A stretch of DNA of 64,000 bases, taken from NCBI RefSeq assembly GCF_048771995.1, contig NC_133060.1:1447501-1511500 (forward strand), written 5' to 3'. Shown here one piece after another: positions 19,901 through 34,275 of this stretch (within the stretch, counting starts at the first letter, position 1; each line of letters opens with the position of its first letter). The position numbers were made by a program, and so were the translations under genes. This stretch comes from Taeniopygia guttata (lineage: Eukaryota; Chordata; Aves; Passeriformes; Estrildidae). The notes beneath the pieces were generated by a model. The model was not told where the DNA came from, ran no database searches, and saw nothing but the letters and a program-made list of their open reading frames with translations.

Positions 19901-22900
19901 CCAGAGAAATCAGCCAAAAACCACCAAAAACGCCCAAAATCGGCCCAAAAACGCCCCTGGAGCTGTTCTTCACCGACAGCTGTGGGCACCCCAAAATTCA
20001 CCATTAGACACCCCAAAAATACCCCAAAAATACCCCAAAAATTCCCCAAAAAATCACCCAAAAATTCCCCAAAAAATCCGCAGAGAAATCGGCTAAAAAC
20101 CACCAAAATCGCCCCAAAAACGCCCAAAATGGCCCCAAAAACACCCCCAGAGCCGCGGATGGAGCCGAGCTGTGGGCACCCCAAAACTCACCATCAGACA
20201 CCCCAAAAATCCCCCAAAAATCCCCTAAAAAATCGCCCAAAAATTCCCAGAGAAATCGGCCAAAAAACACCAAAATCAGCCCAAAATCGGCCCAAAAACG
20301 CCCCTGGATCCCCGGATGAAACAGTTCTTCACCGACAGCTGGGGGACCCCAAAATTCACCCTCAGACACCCCAAAATTCACCCAAAAAATCTCCCAAAAA
20401 TCCTCCAAAAATCCCCAAAAAAATCGCCCAAAAAATCCCCAAAAAATCGCCCAAAAATTCCCAGAGAAATCGGCCAAAAACGGCCAAAATCGGCCCAAAA
20501 TCGGCCCAAAAACGCCCCCGGAGCCGCGGATGGAGCCGAGCTGGGTGCACCCCAAAATTCACCCTCAGACACCCCAAAATTCACCCTCAGACACCCCAAA
20601 AATACCAAAAAAATACCCCAAAAAATCCCCCAAAAATACCCCCAAAAATACCCCAAAAATACCCCAAAAATCCCAAAAAAATCGCCCAAAAATTCCCGGA
20701 GAAATCGGCCAAAAAGCACCAAAATCGCCCCAGAAACGCCCCCAGAGACGCGGATGAAACAGTTCTTCACCGACAGCTGGGGGACCCCAAAATTCACCAT
20801 CAGACACCCCAAAATTCACCCAAAAATCCCCAAAAAAATCCCAAAAAAATTCCCCAAAAAATCGCCCAAAAATTCCCAGAGAAATTGGCCAAAAACCACC
20901 AAAATCGGCCCAAAAACGCCCCCAGAGACACGGATGAAACAGTTCTTCACCGACAGCTGGGGGACCCCAAAAATCACCCTCAGACACCCCAAAAATCCCC
21001 CAAAAATCCCCCAAAAAAATCCCCAAAAAATTCCCCAAAAAATAGCCCAAAAATTCCCAGAGAAATCGGCCAAAAACCACCAAAATCGGCCCAAAAACGC
21101 CCCCGGAGTCGTTCTTCACCGACAGCTGAGGGACCCCAAAATTCACCCACAGACACCCCAAAATTCACCCAAAAATACCCCAAAAAATCCCCCAAAAATT
21201 GCCCAAAAATTCCCAGAGAAATCGGCCAAAAATTCCCAGAAAAATTGGCCAAAAACGCCCAAAATGGCCCCAAAAACGCCCCCGGAGCCGTTCTTCACCG
21301 ACAGCTGAGGGACCCCAAAATTCACCCTCAGACACCCCAAAATTCACCCAAAAATCCCCCAAAAAATCCCCCAAAAATCCCCGAAGAAATCGGCCAAAAA
21401 TCCCCCCAAAATCCCCCAAAATCCCTACAAAATCCCCCCAAATCCCCCCCAAATCCCCCCCAAATCCCCCAAATCCCCCCAAATCCCCCCAAATCCCCCA
21501 AATCCCCCCAAATCCCCCAAATCCCCCCAAATCCCCCCAAATCCCCCCCAAAACCCCCCAAATCCCCCCAAAATCCCCCAAAATCCCCCCAAATCCCCCC
21601 AAAATCCCCCCCAAATCCCCCTAAAATCCCCCCAAAATCCCCCAAATTCCCCAAAATCCCCCAAATCCCCCCCAAAATCCCCCCAAAATCCCCCCAAATC
21701 CCCCCAAAATCCCCCCAAATCCCCCCAAAATCCCCCAAAATCCCCCAAAATTCCCCAAAATCCCCCAAAATCCCCCAAAATCCCCAAATCCCCCCAAAAT
21801 TCCCCAAAATCCCCTCACCATGTGCGGGTACTTTTCAGGGTCGGTGACGCTGATGTCGGTCAGTTTGATGTTCAGGTACTGGGGGGCAGAGACCCCAAAA
21901 TTACCCAAAATCCCCCCAAAATTACCCCCAAAATCCCCCAAAATTTACCCTGGGACCCCAAAATTACCCCGGGAACCCCAAAATTCACCTGAGATCCCCA
22001 AAATTCACCCAGGACCCCCCAAAATTCACCTGAGATCCCCAAAATTCACCCAGAATCGCCAAAATCCACCTGGGAACTCCAAAATTCACCTGGGACCCCC
22101 AAAATTCACTTGGGATCCCCAAAAATTCACCCAGGAAACCCCAAAATTCACCCAGGACCCCCCAAACCCCACCTGGGACCCCCCAAAATTCACCTGAGAA
22201 CCCCAAAATCCACCCAGGAACCCCAAAAATTCACCTGGGACCCCCCAAAATCCACCCAGGATCCCCAAAATTCACCCGGGAACCCCAAAATTCACCCACG
22301 AACCCCAAAATCCACCCGGGAGCCCCCAAAATTACCCCGGGACCCCCAAAATTCACTTGGGATCCCCAAAATTACCCCAGGGACCCCCAAAAACTCACCT
22401 GGGACCCCAAAATCCCCCCTGGGACCCCCCAAAACCCCCCTGGGACCCCTCAAATTCCCCCTGGGACCTTCAAAATCCCCCCAGGACCCCCCAAAACCCC
22501 CCTGGGACCCCCATATCCCCCCAGGGACCCCCAAAATCCCCCCAAATCCCCCCCAAAAATCCCCCCCAGAGACCCCCAAAATCCCCCCCGGGACCCCCCA
22601 AAACTCACCTGATCCACCGAGTGCAGCGTCCCACAGATGCTGGGGGGAGACACAGGGGGAGTTTTGGGGGGTCCCAGGTGGGATTTGGGGGTCCCAGGGG
22701 AGTTTGGGGGGTCCCAGGGGAGATTTTGGGGGTCCCAGGGGGGATTTGGGGGTCCCAGGTGGGGTTTGGGGGGTCCCAGGGGGTTTGGGGGGTCTTGTGG
22801 TGGTCTCAGAGGGATTTTGGGGATCCCAGGGGGGGTTTTGGGGGGTCCCCAGAGGGATTTTGGGGGTCCCAGGGGGGATTTTGGGGGTCCCAGGGGGGGT

Positions 22901-25900
22901 TTGGGGGTCCCAGGGGGGTTTTGGGGGGTCCCAGGGGGGTTTTGGGGGGTCCCAGGGGGGATTTGGGGGTCCCAGGTGGGATTTGGGGGGAATTTGGGGG
23001 TCCCAGGTGGGGTTTGGGGGGTCCTGGAGGGGATTTTGGGGGTCCCAGGGGGGATTTAGGGGGTCCTTGGGGGGGTTTTGAGGGTCCCAGGGGAGTTTTG
23101 GGGGGTCCCAGGGGGAATTTGGGGGTCCCAGGTGGGGTTTGGGGGGTCCCTGGGGGATTTTGGGGGTCGCAGGGGGGATTTGGGGGGTCCTGGGGGGATT
23201 TTGGGGGGTTCCAGTTGGGGTTTTGGGGGGTCCCAGGTGGGGTTTTGGGGGTCCCAGGGGGGTTTTGGGGGTCCCAGGTGAGGTTTGGGGGTCCCAGGGA
23301 GGATTTGGGGGGTCCTTGGGGGGGTTTTGAGGGTCCCAGGGGTGTTTTGGGGGTCCCAGGGAGGATTTTGGGGGTCCCAGGGGGGTTTGGGGGGTCCCAG
23401 AGGGGATTTGGGGGGTCCCTGGGGGGATTTTGGGGTTCCCTGGGGGGTTTTTGGGGGTCCCAGGGGAGTTTTGGGGGTCCCAGGGGGGATTTGGGGGGTC
23501 CCAGTGGGATTTTTGGGGGGTTTTTTGGAGGGGATTTTGGGGGGGATTTTTGGGGGGGATTTTGAGGGGGATTTTGGGTGTCCCGGGGGGATTCTTGGGG
23601 GGGATTTTGGGGTTTTTTTGGGGGGATTTTGGGGGTCCCGGGGCGATTTTTGGGGGATTTTGGGGGGTTTTTTGAGGTGTTTTTTTGGGGTGTTTTTGGT
23701 GATCCGGGGGGTATTTTTGGGTGGTTTTTTGGGGTTTTTTTGGGGGGATTTTGGGGGTTTTTTGGGGGGATTTTGGGGGTCCCAGTGGGATTTTTGGAAT
23801 GTTTTTTTTGGGGGATTTTAGGGGTCCAGGGGGGATTTTTAAGGGGTTTTTTTGGGGGGGATTTTGGGGGTGTTTTTGGGGGTCCCGGGGCGATTTTTGG
23901 GGGATTTTTTTGGGGTGTTTTTTGGGGGGATTTTGGGGGTCCCAGTGGGATTTTTGGGGTATTTTTTGGGGGGTTTTTTGGGGGGCATTTTGGGGGTCCC
24001 AGTGGGATTTTTGGGGTGTTTTTTGGGGGAATTTTGGGGGGGATTTTGGGGGTCCCGGGGGGGTTTTTGGGGGGAATTTTGGGGTTTTTTTTGGGGGGGA
24101 TTTTGGGGGTCCCAGTGGGATTTTTAGGGAGTTTTTTGGGGGGGATTTTTGGGGGTCTTGGGGCGATTTTTGGGGTTTTTTTGGAGGTGTTTTTGGGGGT
24201 CCCGGGGCGATTTTTGGGGGTTTTTTGGGGTGTTTTTTTGGGGGGATTTTGGGGATCCCAGGGCGATTTTTGGGGGGGATTTTGGGGGGTTTTTTGGTGG
24301 GGATTTTGGGGGTGTTTTTGGGGGTCCCAGTGGGATTTTTGGGGGGGATTTTGGGGGGTTTTTTTGGGGGTCCCGGGGGGATTTTTGGGGGTTTTTTGGG
24401 GGGGATTTTTGGGGGGATTTTGGAGGGATTTTGGGGCTTCCAGGAGGATTTTTGGGGTGTTTTTTGGGGGGGATTTTGGGGGTCCCGGGGGGATTTTTGG
24501 GGGGGATTTTGGGGCTTCCAGGAGGAATTTTGGGGTTTTTTTGGGGGGATTTTGGGGGTTTTTTGGGGGTTTTTTTGGGGTGTTTTTTGGGGGGGGATTT
24601 TGGGGGTCCCGGGGCGATTTTTGGGGTGTTTTTTTGGGGGGATTTTGGGGGTCCCAGTGGGATTTTTGGGGTGTTTTTTGGGGGGGGATTTTAGGGGTCC
24701 CAGGGGGATTTGGGGGAGATTTTGGGGGTGTTTTTGGGGGTCCCGGGGGTATTTTTTGGGGGGGATTTTGGGGTGTTTTTTGGGGGGGATTTTGGGGCTT
24801 CCAGGAGGATTTTTGGGGTTTTTTGGGAGGGTTTTTTGGGGGGGATTTTGGGGGTGTTTTTGGGGGTCCCGGGGGGATTTTTGGGGGGTTTTTTTGGGGT
24901 TTTTTTGGGGGTCCCGGGGCGATTTTTGGGGTTTTTTTTGGGGTGTTTTTTGGGGGTGTTTTTGGGGGTCCCGGGGTGATTTTTGGAGGTTTTTTTGGGG
25001 TTTTTTTTGGGGGTTTTTTTTAGGGGCCCCGGGGGGATTTTTGGAGGGATTTTGGGGGGACTTTTGGGGGGGTTTTGGGGGTCCCGGGGGTATTTTTGGG
25101 GGTGTTTTTGGGGGTCCCGGGGGTATTTTTGGAGGGATTTTGGGGGGATTTTTGGGGTTTTTTTTTTGGGGGATTTTAGGGGTCCCAGTGGAATTTTTGG
25201 GGTGTTTTATGGGGGGGATTTTGGGGGTCCCAGTGGGATTTTTGGGTGCTTTTCTGGGGGGTTTTTTGGGGGTGTTTTGGGGGTCCCGGGGGTATTTTTG
25301 GGGGCGATTTTGGGGGTCTCAGGGCGATTTTTGGGGGGTTTTTTGGGGGGGATTTTGGGCGTCCAGGGGGGATTTTTGGGGGGTTTTTTGGGGGGGATTT
25401 TGGGGGTCCAGGGGCGATTTTTGGGGGTTTTTTTGGGGGGATTTAGGGGGATTTTTGGGGTTTTTTTTGGGGGGGATTTTGGAGGTGTTTTTGGGGGTCC
25501 CGGGGCGATTTTTGGGGGTTTTTTGGGATGTATTTTTGGGGGGATTTTGGGGCTTCCAGGAGGATTTTTGGGGTTTTATTTGGGGTTTTTTTTGGGGGGA
25601 TTTTGGGGCTGTTTTTGGGGGTCCTGGGGGGATTTTTGGGGTTTTTTTGGGGGGATTTTGGAGGGAATTTTGGGGGGATTTTTGGGGGAAATTTTGGGGT
25701 GTTTTTGGGGGTCCCAGGGCAATTTTTTGGGGTTTTTTTTGGGGGGATTTTGGGGGTCCCGGGGCAATTTTTGGGGGGTTTTTTGGGGGGATTTTGGGGG
25801 TCCCCCTGACCTGAGGTCGTTTTTCAGCTCCACCACCACGTCCTTCCCCACCAGGGACTTGAAGAAGGAGTAAAAAAGCTGCGGGGGGGGGGGGGGGGGG

Positions 25901-26504
25901 GCACGGGGGGGTCAGGGGGGTTTTGGGGGGCTCCAAAATCCCCCCGGGGACCCCAAAAATTCCCTCGGACCACCCAAAATCCCCCAAAATCCCCCGGACC
26001 CCCCAAATCCCCCCCAAACCCCACCCGAGCCCCTCAAATCCCTTCGAAATCCTTCCCGGACCCCCCAAATCCCCCCAAAATTCCCCCGGACCCCCAAAAT
26101 CCCCCCAAAATCCCTCCCGGACCACCCAAAATCCCCCAAAATCCCCCCCGGAACCCCCAAAATCCCCCAAATCTCCCCCAAACCCCACCCGAGCCCCTCA
26201 AATCCCTTCGAAATCCTTCCCAGACCCCCTAAATCCACCCAAAATCCCTCCCGGACCCCCCAAAATTCCCCAAATCCCCCCAAAATCCCTCCGGACCCCC
26301 CAAAATCCCCCAAAAATCCCCCAAACCCACCCAAACCTGCCCAAATCCCCCCCAAACCCCACCCGAGCCCCTCAAATCCCTTCGCAATCCCTCCCAGACC
26401 CCCTAAACCCCCCAAAATCCCCCTGGACCCCCCAAATCCCCCAAAATTCCCCCAAAATCGCCCAAAAATCCCCCAAAATCCCCCCGCCCCCCCCCCTTCA
26501 CCAT
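16841..26504 (-). CDS. LSM2: LSM2, U6 snRNA-associated Sm-like protein (complete, five exons)
   Basis: LSM2 is one subunit of the LSM1-7 ring (cytoplasmic mRNA decapping) and the LSM2-8 ring (nuclear, binds the U6 snRNA 3' end). Exons are 26504-26502 (ATG only), 25878-25811, 22639-22609, 21878-21819 and 16966-16841. Together they make 288 nt, or 95 aa plus stop, equal to the human length. The joined protein contains FFKSLVGKDVVVELKNDL, then S-ICGTLHSVDQ, YLNIKLTDISVTDPEKYPHM and LSVKNCFIRGSVVRYVQLPA, ending EALQQKQ. It appears essentially identical to human LSM2 from memory, so it is under strong constraint although its introns are entirely repeat. All four introns have GT-AG ends. VARS1 is downstream on the same strand. 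Confidence 0.97.
16967..21400. repeat. LSM2 intron 4: ~170-200 bp tandem units each carrying the head of exon 5
   Basis: About 20 units contain a copy of the exon 5 acceptor and first coding bases, within AAAAATCCCCCAAAAATACC-type filler and a GAGAAATCGGCCAAAAACC segment. Sixteen copies keep CAG plus the LSVKN-coding start, with first exon bases near 17134, 17557, 17913, 18290, 18711, 18912, 19080, 19272, 19451, 19642, 19979, 20338, 20776, 20956, 21125 and 21304. Four (about 17748, 19800, 20172, 20541) are a shortened form that would read LGSIRGS. Some copies extend to FIRG with a GGAGCC tail where the true exon has GTGGTT. Confidence 0.94.
21400..21815. repeat. LSM2 intron 4, 5' end: AAATCCCCCC array
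   Basis: This is a 10-11 bp CCCCCCAAATC/CCCCCAAAATC minisatellite running up to the exon 4 donor. It is the reverse complement of the GATTTGGGGGG unit seen in VARS1 intron 3 and elsewhere. Confidence 0.9.
21819..21878 (-). CDS. LSM2: LSM2 exon 4
   Basis: This 60-nt, phase-0 exon encodes YLNIKLTDISVTDPEKYPHM. The acceptor is CCCCCCAG before TAC and the donor is ATG before GTGAGGGG. It carries the Sm1 motif loop, including N and the L/D positions that contact RNA in Sm-fold proteins. Confidence 0.97.
21879..22608. repeat. LSM2 intron 3: ~21-bp units resembling its own 5' splice site
   Basis: Plus-strand units follow AAAATTCACCTGGGACCCCC. On the transcript each reads ...CCCAGGTGAATTTTGGGG, close to the true exon 3 donor CAG/GTGAGTTTTGGGG. 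About 20 units contain CAGGTGA or a near variant. Toward the exon the unit shifts to CCCCCCTGGGACCCCCAAAA. Confidence 0.85.
22609..22639 (-). CDS. LSM2: LSM2 exon 3 (31-nt micro-exon)
   Basis: The exon has 1 nt finishing a Ser codon and then ICGTLHSVDQ. The acceptor is TCCCCCCAG before CATCTG and the donor is GATCAG before GTGAGTTTTGG. It sits between two repeat-filled introns of opposite strand skew. Confidence 0.96.
22643..25805. repeat. LSM2 intron 2: GGGGGTCCCAGG array, then GGGGGGATTTTTGGGG/TTTTTT array
   Basis: From 22660 to 23510 a 20-bp-class unit GGGGGTCCCAGGGGGGATTT is repeated. From 23510 to 25800 the unit becomes G/T-rich (GGGATTTTTGGGGTGTTTTTTGG), with GGTCCCGGGG and GGTCCCAGTGG marks every 60-130 bp. 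It is G-rich on the plus strand throughout. No exon is seen; open frames of up to about 700 codons reflect the lack of stops in G/T repeats. Confidence 0.9.
25811..25878 (-). CDS. LSM2: LSM2 exon 2
   Basis: The 68-nt exon encodes LFYSFFKSLVGKDVVVELKN, then DL and two bases of the next codon. The acceptor is CCCCCCGCAG before CTTTTTTAC and the donor is CTCAG before GTCAGGGGG. Confidence 0.96.
25882..26490. repeat. LSM2 intron 1: C-rich array
   Basis: Units are CCCCCCAAAATCCCCC and CGGACCCCCC. A longer block containing AAACCCCACCCGAGCCCCTC recurs at about 26017, 26183 and 26356, about 170 bp apart. No coding signal is seen. Confidence 0.88.
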
Positions 26505-26570
26505 CGCTGCCGCCGGCGCGCGCCACGCAGGCCCCGCCCCCTTCCGCCGCCGGCCACGCCCCCTCCGCCG
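26502..26570 (-). CDS. LSM2: LSM2 exon 1 (5'UTR and start codon)
   Basis: On the minus strand, GGCGGCAGCG is followed by ATG and then GTGAAGG, so the coding part of exon 1 is the initiator Met alone (26504-26502). The same ATG-only first coding exon fits the protein exactly. The 5' limit of this exon is a guess within the CpG island. Confidence 0.85.
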
Positions 26571-26730
26571 CCGAGGCCACGCCCCCCGCCCAATCACCGC
26601 CTCCGCTCTCGCCTTAAGCCACGCCCACCCGCGGAAACCACGCCCCCTCCGCTCCGCCGAGGCCACGCCCACCGCGGGGGTGGCGGGAAATGAGTCAGGA
26701 GCGCGCCGGGGTCAAAGGTCACCGGTTTTG
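26503..26730 (-). promoter_or_regulatory. LSM2: LSM2 CpG-island promoter
   Basis: This unique CpG-rich stretch has several CCACGCCC Krüppel-type boxes, a CCAAT-type CCCAATCA near 26590, an E2F-like TGGCGGGAAA at about 26681-26690 and an AP-1-like TGAGTCA at 26691-26697. It sits directly upstream of the LSM2 start. Because a plus-strand candidate gene begins to its right, the island could fire both ways. That is inference. Confidence 0.65.
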
Positions 26731-26769
26731 GGGGGGGGGGGTGTGACCCCTGTGACCCCCCTGTGACCC

Positions 26770-27365
26770 CTGTGACCCCCCAAATGTCCCCAATGTCCCC
26801 AATGTCCCCAATGTCCCCCCAATGTCCCCAATGTCCCCAATCCCCCAATGTCCCCAATGTCCCCCCAATGTCCCCCCAATGTCCCCAATGTCCCCCCAAT
26901 GTCCCCAATGTCCCCAATCCCCCAACGCCCCCAATGTCCCCAATGTCCCCCCAATGTCCCCCCAATGTCCCCCCAATGTCCCCAATGTCCCCAATGTCCC
27001 CCCAATGTCCCCAACCCCCCCAATGTCCCCAATGTCCCCAATGTCCCCAACGCCCCCAATGTCCCCAATGTCCCCAATGTCCCCCCAAATGTCCCCAATG
27101 TCCCCCCAATGTCCCCAATGTCCCCAATGTCCCCAATGTCCCCCCAATGTCCACCCAATGTCCCCCCAATGTCCCCAATGTCCCCCCAATGTCCCCAATG
27201 TCCCCAATCCCCCCAATGTCCCCAATGTCCCCAATGTCCCCAATGTCCCCCCAATGTCCCCAATGTCCCCAATGTCCCCCCAATGTCCCCAATGCCCCCA
27301 ATGTCCCCAATGTCCCCAACGTCCCCAATGTCCCCAATGTCCCCAATGTCCCCAATGTCCCCCAC
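26770..27365. repeat. CCCCAATGTC decamer array (left arm)
   Basis: This is a nearly pure 10-bp CCCCAATGTC array with occasional CCCCCCAATGTC units. It is the reverse complement of the array at 27661-28490 and the same orientation as that at 31090-31808. Confidence 0.95.
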
Positions 27366-27660
27366 GTGTCCCCTGTCCCCGTGTCCCCTCCCGTGCCACC
27401 TTCGCCCACGCGGGACCAGCAGAACCGGCTGGGCTGGCACCGGGTGTCACCAAGTGCCACCAAGTGTCACCAAGTGCCACCAAGTGCCACCTGTCACCTC
27501 TGGCACCGCCCGTGTCACCTGCCTGGCACTTCCCGTGTCACCTCCCCTGTGTCACCTCCTGTGTCACCGACCTGTCACCTGTCCCGTGTCACCTCCCCCG
27601 TGTCACCTCAGGGATTTAAGGGGTGGCCCCGGTGCCACCACGACATCGACGGAGCTGCCG
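27366..27660 (+). promoter_or_regulatory. Unique island and possible first exon of the plus-strand small gene
   Basis: Between two opposed decamer arrays lies about 300 bp of mostly unique sequence with a GTGTCACC/AAGTGCCACC 10-mer series. It ends in a strong donor, GCTGCCG before GTGAGTGG at 27660/27661. A TTTAAG element at about 27614 could be a weak TATA box, or CACCTCAG at about 27604-27611 could be an acceptor of an internal 5'UTR exon starting 27612. The two readings cannot be separated from sequence alone. Confidence 0.4.
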
Positions 27661-31808
<4,148 letters not shown>

Positions 31809-31810
31809 GG

Positions 31811-32829
31811 ATGTGTGCGGGTCTCCAGTGTCTGTTCAACCTCCTCCGTTGGGGTTGGGGGGTCCTGAGGGGCCTCTGGGGGGGCCACAAAGGTGAGTGG
31901 GGGGATTTTGGGGGGATTTGGGGGGATTTGGGGGGATTTGGGGGGATTTTGGGGGGATTTGGGGGGATTTTGGGGGGATTTGGGGGGATTTGGGGGGTTT
32001 TGGGGGATTTGGGGGGATTTGGGGGGGATTTGGGGGGATTTTGGGGGGATTTGGGGGGATTTGGGGGGTTTTGGGGGATTTGGGGGGATTTGGGGGGGAT
32101 TTGGGGGGATTTTGGGGGGATTTGGGGGCATTTTGGGGGATTTGGGGGGATTTGGGGGGATTTGGGGGATTTTGGGGGGATTTGGGGGGGATTTGGGGGG
32201 ATTTTGGGGGGATTTGGGGGATTTTGGGGGGGATTTGGGGGAAATTTGGGGGGATTTGGGGGGATTTGGGGGGATTTTTGGGGATTTTGGGGGATTTGGG
32301 GGGATTTTGGGGGGATTTGGGGGGATTTTGGGGGGATTTGGGGGGATTTTGGGGGATTTGGGGGGGATTTTGGGAGGATTTGGGGGGATTTTGGGAGGAT
32401 TTGGGGGGATTTTGGGGGTCCCGGGGTGGATTTGGGGGTCCTGGTGGGTTTTTTTGGGGTTTTTTTGGGTTTTTTTGGGTTTTTTTGGGGTTTTTTTGGG
32501 TGTTTTTTGGGTTTTTTTGGGGTTTTTTTGGGTTTTTTTGGGGTTTTTTTGGGGTTTTTTTTGGGGGTTTTTTTGGGGTTTTTTTGGGGTTTTTTTGGGT
32601 TTTTTTGGGGTTTTTTGGGGTTTTTTTGGGGGTTTTTTTTGTTTTTTTTGGGGTTTTTTTGGGGTTTTTTTTTGGGGGTTTTTTTGGGTTTTTTTGGGGG
32701 TTTTTTGGGGTTTTTTTTGGGGTTTTTTTGGGGTTCGGGTGTTTTTTGGGGGGTCTGACCCTGCCCCTCCCCCCCCCAGCGATCCCCCCGCCCCCCAAAT
32801 CTGAGGGGACCCCCGGAAAGGAGGAGTGA
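31811..32829 (+). CDS. Candidate two-exon microprotein gene, about 43 aa, unrecognised
   Basis: Exon 31809-31892 starts GG-ATG after a CCCCAG acceptor and ends CACAAAG before GTGAGTGG. Exon 32780-32829 follows a CCCTCCCCCCCCCAG acceptor and ends in TGA. Joined in frame they encode MCAGLQCLFNLLRW, GWGVLRGLWGGHK and AIPPPPKSEGTPGKEE. The first half is an amphipathic or hydrophobic Trp/Leu-rich segment with two Cys, and the tail is charged and Pro-rich. Both exons are unique sequence islands between repeat arrays with clean splice sites, and a canonical polyA signal follows at 33593. I do not recognise the family. It could instead be the end of a larger ORF or a non-coding transcript. Confidence 0.45.
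31893..32775. repeat. Intron 2 of the candidate small gene: GATTTGGGGGG array, then GGGTTTTTTTG array
   Basis: The (GATTTTGGGGGG)n-type array starts within 10 bp of the GTGAGT donor and runs to about 32440. A T-rich GGGTTTTTTTGGG array follows to about 32735. The acceptor tract CCCTGCCCCTCCCCCCCCCAG follows. No coding signal is seen. Confidence 0.9.
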
Positions 32830-33598
32830 GACCCCAAAATCTTCACGGGACCCCAAAATCTTCACTGGACACCCCAAAATCTCCGTGGGACCCCCCAAAA
32901 TCTTCACTGGGACCCCAAAATCTTCACTGGACACCCCAAAATCTTCACTGGGACCCCAAAATCTTCACTGGGACCCCAAAATCTCCACTGGACACCCCAA
33001 AATCTCCTCTGGACACCCCAAAATCTCCTCTGGACACCCCAAAATCTTCACTGGGACCCCAAAATCTTCACTGGGACCCCAAAATCTCCTCTGGACACCC
33101 CAAAATCTTCACTGGGACCCCAAAATCTCCACTGGGACCCCAAAATCTCCTCTGGACACCCCAAAATCTCCACTGGACACCCCAAAATCTGCACTGGACA
33201 CCCCAAAATCTCCGTGGGACCCCAAAATTTCCACTGGACACCCCAAAATCTTCACTGGGACCCCAAAATCTTCACTGGGACCCCAAAATCTTCACTGGAC
33301 ACCCCAAAATCTGCGCTGGACACCCCAAAATCTTCACTGGGACCCCAAAATCTTCACTGGACACCCCAAAATCTTCGTGGGACCCCAAAATCTTCACTGG
33401 GACCCCAAAATCTCCTCTGGACACCCCAAAATCTCCTCTGGACACCCCAAAATCTTCGTGGGACCCCAAAATCTTCACTGGACACCCCAAAATCTCCGTG
33501 GGACCCCAAAATTTCCACTGGACACCCCAAAATCTTCACTGGGACCCCAAAATCTTCACTGGGACCCCAAAATCTTCGCCCCCCCCCCCCAAAATAAA
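32830..33598 (+). repeat. 3'UTR minisatellite and polyA signal of the candidate small gene
   Basis: From the TGA to 33580 the sequence is an 18-19 bp unit such as CCCCAAAATCTTCACTGGGA or CCCCAAAATCTCCTCTGGACA, about 40 copies. A C12 run and AATAAA at 33593-33598 follow. The abrupt change to AT-rich DNA right after the hexamer supports this as a transcript end. Confidence 0.6.
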
Positions 33599-33599
33599 A

Positions 33600-34275
33600 T
33601 TGAATTAAAATAAAATAAAAATTCAAATGGATTATTTAATAATTGTTTCATAATTAAGTGTAATTATTAAGTAGAATTAAATATAAAAATTAAAGAAAAT
33701 AATTAAATATAATATTTAAGTAAAATAATTATAGTTAATAATTAGGTACAATAATTAAATATAACTATTAAATATAATAATGGAATATAATAATTAATTT
33801 AATATAGTAATTAAATACAATAACGAAAAAAAATAAATATAGTAATTATATACAATAATTAAATACAATAATTTTATAATTGAATATAATAAATACAATT
33901 ATTAAATATAATATTTAAATACAATAACTAAACAGAATAATAAAATACAATAACTAAATACAATAATTAAATAACTAAATACAATAATTAAATACAATAA
34001 CTAAATACAGTAATTAATTCAATATAATAATTAAATATAGTAATTAAATAATTAAATACAATAACGAAATATATTAATTAAATGCAATAAATATAACTAA
34101 ATTATATTAAATATAATAATTAAATATAGTAATTAAACACAATACCTAAATATAATAATTCAATACAATAACTAAATACAATAATTAATTAAAAACAATA
34201 ATAAAATATGATAATTAAATACAATAACTTATTATATTAAATATAATAATTAAATATAATAATTAAATACAATAA
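33600..34275. repeat. AT-rich simple repeat
   Basis: Irregular tandem AATTAAATACAATAA and AATATAATAATTAAAT units. There is no gene. Confidence 0.9.

Noticed and set aside
23578-25814. Plus-strand open frames of up to about 700 codons rich in Gly-Phe-Trp
   Set aside because: They lie inside LSM2 intron 2 in a G/T-rich array and end abruptly at the antisense of LSM2 exon 2.
33600-34275. Possible LINE or other transposon tail in the AT-rich tract
   Set aside because: Only short tandem AT-rich units are present. There is no reverse transcriptase frame, terminal repeat or target-site duplication.
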